DNA of 8,078 nucleotides. Origin: Flavobacteriaceae bacterium. GTDB lineage: Bacteria > Bacteroidota > Bacteroidia > Flavobacteriales > Weeksellaceae. Shown here in pieces: positions 5,528-8,078 of this stretch (position 1 is the stretch's first letter; every line of letters starts with the position of its first letter). The stretch spans positions 1 to 8,078 of the forward strand of contig JAISSC010000075.1 in NCBI GenBank assembly GCA_031273305.1, read 5' to 3'. The notes below the pieces were generated by a model. The model saw only the letters and a list, made by a program, of their open reading frames with translations, made no database searches and was not told the origin of the DNA. The position numbers and the translations under genes were made by a program.

Positions 5528-6973
5528 ATGGAGTTAAAAGGACATATTAAAGCAAATACTAGGTTAGCCCTGCCTGTTGTGGTCACTCAATTAGGACAGG
5601 TATCGGTTAATTTTATTGATATAATTATAATTGCAGGGTTGGGAGAAAGAGCAGTAGCATCAGCATCTTTGGCTACCAGTGTATTTCTTGTATTTTTAAT
5701 ATTCCTTTTCGGTTTTTCCTTTTCCATGTCCCCATTGATTTCCTCTTCAGTTGCCAAAAATAACAATGAAAGAGTAGCCAAAATTTTCACTCATGGGATG
5801 ACCCTGAATGTAGCTCTTGCTCTGCTTAGCATAGTGATGTTGGGATTTTGTTCTCATTTGTTCTATAAAGCAGAGCAGGGTACTTTGATAATTCCCAATG
5901 CAAACAGTTTCTTAAATAAAGGTGTATTTGGCGCACTTTACCGGATTCTGATTAATTTTATTTTGGCGCAGGACCCGTTGATAATCCCCGATGCAATCAG
6001 TTTCTTAAATATAAGTGCATATAGTCTGCTTCCTTTGATGATATTTCAGTCATACAGGCAATTTGCAGAAGGTATTTCCATGACTATCTTAGTTACTGTT
6101 GCCACAGTTATTTCCAATGTAGTCAATGTAATTTTGAATTACGGATTGATCTACGGTCATTGGGGATTGCCTGAAATGGGCGTAAAAGGTTCTGCTACGG
6201 CAACCCTTATAGCTCGTGTCTTAATGATGTGTATTATTATTATAGTACTGCATCTAAATAAAAAATCTTCTTTTTATCTTGGTTTTGTGAAGTGGAAGAA
6301 CTTTACAAGCATTTATTATAGAAAATTAATTTCCATAGGTCTTCCTTCCTCTCTCCAGTCCACATTTGAAATAAGCTCCTTTGCCATAGCTGCTTTTATT
6401 GCAGGAATGCATGGTTATCTGGATATTTCTGCCCATGCGGTAACCGCTAATTTAGCTTCCATAACTTTTCAGGTTTGTGTAGGATTTGGTGTGGCGGCAA
6501 CGGTTAGGGTGGCAGGTTTCTACGGAGTAAAAAATATGCCCGATTTGAGAAAAGCCGGATTTGCCAGTATATATCTGGTTGTGGGATTTATGACCTTGTG
6601 CGGTATCTTTTTTATTACTTTCAGAAATTACCTCCCGTTGATTTTCTTTGATAAAGAAAAAGTAGAAGTGATTGCCATTACATCCAGACTGGTAATTATT
6701 ACTGCGTTTTTTCAGATATTTGACGGAATACAGGTAGTAAGTTTAGGATGCCTGCGGGGAATAAGAGATGTAAAAATTCCTACCTTTATCTGTTTTATCG
6801 CTTATATCGTATTTGCCATGCCCATAGGATATTATTTATGTATCATTCAAGAGTTGGGAGCAGTAGGGACATGGATAGGTTTATGCATAGGGTTGTGTTT
6901 TGCCTCCCTTATGTTGTTGTGGCGTTTTCATATCATGACAAGAACTAAAAATTCGGTAAAAAAGTGGTCTTAG
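5528..6973 (+). CDS. MATE family multidrug/cation antiporter with internal 31-residue duplication
   Basis: The 481-residue inner-membrane protein has about twelve hydrophobic segments and the two-lobed layout of NorM-type MATE pumps, which export organic cations and drugs in exchange for Na+ or H+. Visible family features are the first helix with ALPVVVTQLGQ and FID, NVVNVILNYGLIYG followed by MGVKGSATATLIAR at about 197-230, the start of the second lobe at about 268 (ISIGLPSSLQSTFE), and the late CLRGIRDVKIP segment (408-418). Normal members are about 450 residues. The excess equals an extra 31 residues in the loop between helices 3 and 4: LIIPNANSFLN (120-130) recurs as LIIPDAISFLN (151-161) at exactly 31 codons' distance. 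The frame stays open, so the protein may still work. It overlaps the next gene by 10 nt and has its own promoter. The substrate is unknown. Confidence 0.93.
   Translation: MELKGHIKANTRLALPVVVTQLGQVSVNFIDIIIIAGLGERAVASASLATSVFLVFLIFLFGFSFSMSPLISSSVAKNNNERVAKIFTHGMTLNVALALLSIVMLGFCSHLFYKAEQGTLIIPNANSFLNKGVFGALYRILINFILAQDPLIIPDAISFLNISAYSLLPLMIFQSYRQFAEGISMTILVTVATVISNVVNVILNYGLIYGHWGLPEMGVKGSATATLIARVLMMCIIIIVLHLNKKSSFYLGFVKWKNFTSIYYRKLISIGLPSSLQSTFEISSFAIAAFIAGMHGYLDISAHAVTANLASITFQVCVGFGVAATVRVAGFYGVKNMPDLRKAGFASIYLVVGFMTLCGIFFITFRNYLPLIFFDKEKVEVIAITSRLVIITAFFQIFDGIQVVSLGCLRGIRDVKIPTFICFIAYIVFAMPIGYYLCIIQELGAVGTWIGLCIGLCFASLMLLWRFHIMTRTKNSVKKWS
5876..6023 (+). repeat. Decayed 93-bp in-frame tandem duplication inside the MATE gene
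   Basis: Bases 5876-5930 match 5969-6023 at a constant offset of 93 bp, 43 of 55 positions identical by hand count. The best core is 5885-5918 against 5978-6011. After about 5930 similarity fades, while the offset stays a whole number of codons (31). The simplest reading is a tandem duplication of 31 codons followed by divergence, strongest in the first copy's downstream half. The second copy leads into the normal family sequence (SLLPLMIFQSYRQFAEG), so the first copy is the extra one. Confidence 0.75.
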
Positions 6974-7278
6974 TATATATTGAAAACAAGCCTGATTTAT
7001 TTTCCCTTAGCAGAGAAGAAGCTCTTCCCGCACTGGAATCTCAGGTATTGGAAATATTTTTAAAATTAAATTCCTTAGAGGCTGTGACCTTAGGATTGAT
7101 CATTGATGACTCTATGGAAATAAAGATTCAGCCTTTCAGTAAATTTGTATGGAAGATTGAAATTATAACCCTGAGAAATCAGAAAAGGTTTCTGTCTTAT
7201 TACTCCACTCAGAAAGTATTAAGAATGATTGATAGTATCTTTTTCGGAATAGGCCCTGATCTCGGTGACCCGGTATAA
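6964..7278 (+). CDS. Small soluble protein of unknown function, coupled to the MATE gene
   Basis: The frame gives 104 residues from a GTG at 6964 that overlaps the last ten bases of the MATE gene. The only in-frame ATG is about 45 codons later and would remove well-structured sequence, so GTG is preferred. The product has no signal peptide or membrane helix. It looks like a compact alpha/beta protein: charged N-terminal helix (REEALPALESQVLEIFLKL), a strand region (AVTLGLIIDDSMEIKIQ), an aromatic/basic middle (FSKFVWKIEIITLRNQKRF) and a C-terminal helix (TQKVLRMIDSIFFGIG). I do not recognise a named family. The overlap suggests translational coupling with the pump, but a functional link is inference. 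Confidence 0.7.
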   Translation: MVLVYIENKPDLFSLSREEALPALESQVLEIFLKLNSLEAVTLGLIIDDSMEIKIQPFSKFVWKIEIITLRNQKRFLSYYSTQKVLRMIDSIFFGIGPDLGDPV

Positions 7279-7293
7279 TTTCTTAAATAATTC

Positions 7294-7324
7294 TTGTCAT
7301 ATAGCGGGATAATCAGTAATTTCG
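7294..7324 (+). promoter_or_regulatory. Promoter of the transaldolase gene
   Basis: A -33 TTG (7294-7296) lies 20 bp before TAATTTCG (7317-7324), which matches 7 of 8 positions of TAnnTTTG. This is the only promoter in the window with both elements at a normal Bacteroidota spacing. The ATG follows 12 bp later, after an A-rich leader (aaacaaaaagt). Confidence 0.45.
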
Positions 7325-7336
7325 TAAACAAAAAGT

Positions 7337-7993
7337 ATGAAATTTTTTATTGATACCGCCAATCTTGCCCAGATTAAAGAAGCACAGGATTTAGGCGTAT
7401 TAGACGGAGTAACTACCAATCCGTCCCTTATGGCAAAAGAAGGAATTGTAGGAAAAGACAATGTTCTTGCCCACTATAAAGCCATTTGTAATATCGTAGA
7501 CGGAGACGTATCTGCAGAAGTTATTTCTACGGATGTAGACGGAATGCTCAAAGAAGCAGAAGAGTTGTGTAAAATAGATTCCAAGATTGTCATAAAGGTT
7601 CCTATAATTGCAAATGGGATCAAGGCGATAAAAAAACTCACAACACTGGGAATCAAAACCAATTGTACCTTAATTTTCTCTGCCGGACAGGCATTGTTGG
7701 CAGCTAAAGCAGGAGCCACCTATGTTTCTCCTTTTTTGGGAAGACTGGATGACGTCTCCACCGACGGATTAAACCTGATTGAAGAGATCAGAGTTATTTT
7801 TGACAATTACGGGTATAAGACCGAAATTTTAGCCGCTTCGGTGCGGGGGCCTATGCATATTATCAATTGTGCCAAGATAGGAGCAGATGTAGTAACCGCT
7901 CCTTTAAGTGCTATTGCTGCGCTTTTAAACCATCCGTTAACAGATAAAGGACTGGCGCAGTTTTTAGAAGATTCTAAAAAATTTAATGTATAA
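7337..7993 (+). CDS. tal: Transaldolase of the small TalC/FSA subfamily
   Basis: The 218-residue product matches the short transaldolase/fructose-6-phosphate aldolase subfamily, a (beta/alpha)8 barrel acting in the cytoplasm. Key residues are D6 (MKFFIDTANL), the DGVTTNPSLMAKEG signature at 23-36, the Schiff-base Lys K87 (IVIKVP), TNCTLIFS (108-115), the GRLDD Arg at 136, and S168/R170 (AASVRGPMH). Two positions separate the activities. E61 (SAEVIS) replaces the Gln59 of E. coli fructose-6-phosphate aldolase, and F133 (VSPFLGR) replaces its Tyr131. Both match true transaldolases, so transfer of dihydroxyacetone units between sugar phosphates in the pentose phosphate pathway is expected. The gene has its own promoter 58 bp after the previous gene and probably ends its transcript before the palindrome at 8009. 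Confidence 0.92.
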   Translation: MKFFIDTANLAQIKEAQDLGVLDGVTTNPSLMAKEGIVGKDNVLAHYKAICNIVDGDVSAEVISTDVDGMLKEAEELCKIDSKIVIKVPIIANGIKAIKKLTTLGIKTNCTLIFSAGQALLAAKAGATYVSPFLGRLDDVSTDGLNLIEEIRVIFDNYGYKTEILAASVRGPMHIINCAKIGADVVTAPLSAIAALLNHPLTDKGLAQFLEDSKKFNV

Positions 7994-8008
7994 TCCCCGA
8001 CCATAGAC

Positions 8009-8038
8009 GTAGAGACGTCCCAACTTGGGCGTCTCCAC
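8009..8038. repeat. 30-bp imperfect palindrome, probable dispersed repeat
   Basis: GAGACG (8012-8017) pairs with CGTCTC (8030-8035). After a single unpaired T, CCCAA (8019-8023) pairs with TTGGG (8025-8029), and the outer GT (8009-8010) pairs with AC (8037-8038) across one A/C mismatch. No T-tract follows, so it is not a typical terminator. Palindromes built on GTAGAGACG...CGTCTC are familiar as multi-copy intergenic elements in Bacteroidota and some other bacteria. This is the only copy in the window, so repetition elsewhere is inferred. The remainder, 8039-8078, shows nothing recognisable. Confidence 0.55.
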
Positions 8039-8078
8039 AATCACAATAGCCGCAATAACCTTACGCACATCAAGTTAC

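Noticed and set aside
7807..8040. Minus-strand open frame at the right end
   Set aside because: It is mostly antisense to the transaldolase gene and its start falls in the palindrome; no domain is visible.
1..8078. CRISPR array, tRNA or rRNA gene, transposase, or phage or defence genes
   Set aside because: No regularly spaced direct repeats, cloverleaf, rRNA segment or matching protein motifs were found on either strand.

Overview
The window looks like a piece of chromosome from a member of the Bacteroidota, most likely class Flavobacteriia. It is AT-rich, starts lack Shine-Dalgarno sites and are preceded by A-rich leaders, and several genes have the Bacteroidota -7 promoter element TAnnTTTG just upstream. 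One end carries a large secreted repeat-type protein typical of gliding and type IX secretion organisms. The genus cannot be named from this sequence alone.

Layout. (1) 1-1477, minus: 5' part of a large exported protein with a signal peptide and Ig/PKD-like modules. It runs off the left edge, and its start is divergent from the next gene. (2) 1478-1938: a 461-bp intergenic region holding divergent promoters and, at 1724-1838, a sequence that folds into a long interrupted hairpin followed by seven T residues. This is the best candidate for something not evident from protein genes: it has the architecture of 6S RNA, probably the flavobacterial '6S-Flavo' type. (3) 1939-3138, plus: a PLP-dependent sugar aminotransferase resembling KdnA, the 8-amino-Kdo transaminase. 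(4) 3182-5299, minus: a three-gene cluster read right to left, consisting of a cation diffusion facilitator with a Cys-rich tail, a small two-helix membrane protein whose start overlaps it by 8 bp, and an enoyl-CoA hydratase family enzyme. (5) 5528-7278, plus: a MATE-family efflux pump carrying a decayed in-frame 93-bp tandem duplication, overlapping a small conserved-looking protein of unknown function. (6) 7337-7993, plus: a small-subfamily transaldolase with its own promoter. (7) 7994-8078: intergenic DNA with a 30-bp imperfect palindrome of the dispersed-repeat type.

Functionally this is mostly ordinary chromosome: envelope sugar modification, metal and drug efflux, acyl-CoA metabolism and the pentose phosphate pathway. 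There is no sign of a defence island, prophage or insertion sequence. The points worth a second look are the structured RNA, the duplication inside the MATE pump, the possible aminated-Kdo pathway, the metal-site variant and Cys-rich tail of the transporter, and the palindromes at 5318 and 8009.
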